Origin: Deltaproteobacteria bacterium
GTDB lineage: Bacteria; Desulfobacterota; Binatia; UBA9968
DNA: 8,337 nucleotides
Assembly: GCA_020027655.1 (NCBI GenBank)
Contig: JAHKKJ010000199.1
Coordinates: 1 to 8,337, forward strand
Reading direction: 5' to 3'
Both the position numbers and the translations under genes were made by a program. The notes beneath the pieces are model-generated. The model made no database searches and was not told where the DNA came from. It saw only the letters and a list, made by a program, of their open reading frames with translations. Below, in pieces: positions 7,092 through 8,337 of this stretch (position 1 is the first letter of the stretch; each line of letters opens with the position of its first letter).

Positions 7092-7474
7092 GCAATAAGG
7101 ACTAGGCAAGGCGTTGGCACTGCAAAAATGCATTGGCCCGCAGCTATCCCCTGTGAGTTACGAATCGACGACGGTCCATCACAACAACTGAGCAGACCAG
7201 AGCAATCCTGACGATTTCAGCAATCTGGGCATCTAGTCGTCGGGTTTGTTCGGGTCTCTTGGCAAGCAGGTTTCGGACGCAATTCGGGACAAAGGCCGGT
7301 CGATTGCGACGTCAGATGCAGTCCGAGAGAGGCAGCAAGAAACATGGTGACGCTAAATGAGGTCTCTGCTAAAATTTGGGTTAAATTTGTTCCCACCTAG
7401 GCCGTTGAAAAGTGCAACGCCATTGTATATTGGTAGTGCGAGTCCTTGCCACGCAACGCCCTTAAGCAGGGAGA
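7092..7474. other. Intergenic stretch without recognisable gene
   Basis: These 383 bases after purA hold no open frame that I recognise on either strand and no convincing terminator with a T-tract. Near the right end are two direct copies of AAATTTG 11 bases apart (7372-7378 and 7383-7389), possibly an operator. A candidate promoter follows (see separate entry). The sequence turns AT-richer toward the next gene. Confidence 0.6.
7405..7431 (+). promoter_or_regulatory. Candidate promoter of the TIGR04255-family gene
   Basis: TTGAAA (7405-7410) and TATATT (7426-7431) are separated by 15 bases, which is short for sigma-70. Both hexamers match well (5/6 each), and the position 44 bases before the ATG suits a short leader. 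Confidence 0.35.
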
Positions 7475-8302
7475 ATGGTGTCAGGAGCAGCCAATCCGAC
7501 AATTCCGAAGTTTGATCGCCCTCCGGTATATGAGACCGTATTGGGTGTTCAGTTTAACCCTCTGAAGGGCTTTTCAATTCCACACTACGGGCTGTATTGG
7601 GGAAAAATACGCGGAGATTACCCAAAATATGAAGTTCAGACTCCTCTAATCCCGGCGGTAGAACTATTTGGCTCCGAAGCAGGGAAACAATCTCAAGCTG
7701 GAATCGAACTAGTACAAGTTCCTGACGTGCGGACGTGGTTTCTTACGCAGGATGAGACGATTCTGTTGCAAGTCCAAAAAGACCGATTTCTACAGAATTG
7801 GCGTAAGATGCAGGATAGTGACGTTTATCCTCACTACGATCAGTTAAAACCAAAATTCTGTGAAGAGTGGCAACGATTCTGCCGATTTTTGAAAGAAGTG
7901 GGGATCGAGAGGCCCGAAGTAAATCAGTGCGAGGTAACCTACGTGAACCACATCGACATAGAACAAGGGCCGAAATCGTACGGAAATTTAAGTAGAATAA
8001 TATCATGCTGGTCCGGTAACTACTCGGGTAATTTTCTTTCAGAGCCCGAGTCAGTGAACTTTAGTTCACGATACCTACTGCCTGAAAAGAAAGGCCGGCT
8101 GCACGTCGCGATGCAGCCAGCAATCAGACGACGCGACGCCAAAGAGATTTTGCGTCTTAATCTCACAGTTCGAGGTAGGCCGGCCTCGTCTGAAGTAGAG
8201 GACATTATAGAATGGCTAGACCTTGGACATGAGTGGGCTGTTCGAGGATTCACAGACATTACAACAGAGGAGATGCATAAACATTGGGGGAGGACACAAT
8301 GA
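7475..8302 (+). CDS. TIGR04255 family protein of unknown function
   Basis: The product has 275 residues, typical for this sporadically distributed family. Hallmarks are RPPVYETVLGVQFNPL near the N-terminus (15-30), then HYGLYWGKIRGDYPKYEVQTPL, an RTWFLTQDETILLQVQKDRF block, NWRKMQDSDVYPHYD, the central CEVTYVNHID motif, and a C-terminal FTDITTEEMHKHW. I see no signal peptide, membrane segment or catalytic motif, so it is probably a soluble cytoplasmic protein. The start is awkward: AGGGAG (7468-7473) ends one base before the ATG, so GTG at 7478 may be the used start, changing two residues. Base use differs from the neighbours: 7981-8040 has 22 G/C of 60, against 38 of 60 in 4441-4500 of serA (two picked examples). 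Its TGA overlaps the ATG of the next gene, so the two form a cassette. Biochemical role is unknown, and I do not infer one. Confidence 0.88.
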   Translation: MVSGAANPTIPKFDRPPVYETVLGVQFNPLKGFSIPHYGLYWGKIRGDYPKYEVQTPLIPAVELFGSEAGKQSQAGIELVQVPDVRTWFLTQDETILLQVQKDRFLQNWRKMQDSDVYPHYDQLKPKFCEEWQRFCRFLKEVGIERPEVNQCEVTYVNHIDIEQGPKSYGNLSRIISCWSGNYSGNFLSEPESVNFSSRYLLPEKKGRLHVAMQPAIRRRDAKEILRLNLTVRGRPASSEVEDIIEWLDLGHEWAVRGFTDITTEEMHKHWGRTQ

Positions 8303-8337
8303 ACGGGTTAGAATACTTTCCGGCAAGGCCCGCTCGG
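8299..8337 (+). CDS. Start of a second cassette gene, cut by window edge
   Basis: ATG at 8299 overlaps the TGA of the TIGR04255-family gene (ATGA), with GGAGG (8289-8293) five bases upstream, a strong sign of a real, translationally coupled start. The 13 visible codons read MNGLEYFPARPAR and stay open to the edge. This is too little to identify the product. Confidence 0.7.
   Translation, partial: MNGLEYFPARPAR

Noticed and set aside
7110..7140. Possible purA terminator around TGCAAAAATGCA
   Set aside because: The hairpin is only four clean base pairs with mismatches outward and no T-tract after it.

Overview
The window is a moderately GC-rich bacterial chromosome segment with three parts. 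Organism: the mix of a Bug/TctC-type periplasmic binding protein, a long-form (527-residue) SerA with a C-terminal ACT domain and a ZTP riboswitch suggests an uncultured Gram-negative lineage, perhaps a deltaproteobacterium-like, Binatota-like or Methylomirabilota-like soil or groundwater bacterium. That assignment is a guess from gene style, not something the sequence proves.

Left part (1-2679, minus strand): three genes read leftward with short gaps (24 and 46 bases), so they are probably one transcript. In transcription order they are a HAD-family phosphatase (1987-2679), an aldo/keto reductase (1046-1962) broken by an internal deletion that removes the catalytic Asp/Tyr segment and shifts the frame, and a Bug/TctC-type solute-binding protein that starts at 999 and runs off the left edge of the window.

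Centre (about 2725-7091, plus strand): this is the most informative part. The intergenic leader contains a convincing ZTP (pfl) riboswitch aptamer at about 2771-2840. A strong intrinsic terminator at 2832-2869 reuses the 3' conserved block of the aptamer, the layout of a ligand-ON transcriptional switch. Downstream are a class V aminotransferase (2977-4119), serA (4123-5706) and purA (5796-7091). ZTP/ZMP accumulates when 10-formyl-tetrahydrofolate is short. Serine is a main donor of one-carbon units to folate, and PurA takes IMP toward AMP, so the switch and its cargo make metabolic sense: serine synthesis and a purine step are turned up together when one-carbon supply limits purine synthesis. 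Between serA and purA lies a curious 8-base-period inverted array, and purA has no Shine-Dalgarno sequence.

Right part (7092-8337, plus strand): a 383-base stretch without a recognisable gene is followed by an AT-richer gene of the uncharacterised TIGR04255 family (7475-8302). Its stop codon overlaps the start of a further gene (ATGA overlap, good ribosome binding site) that is cut by the window edge after 13 codons. This looks like a laterally mobile two-gene cassette of unknown function.
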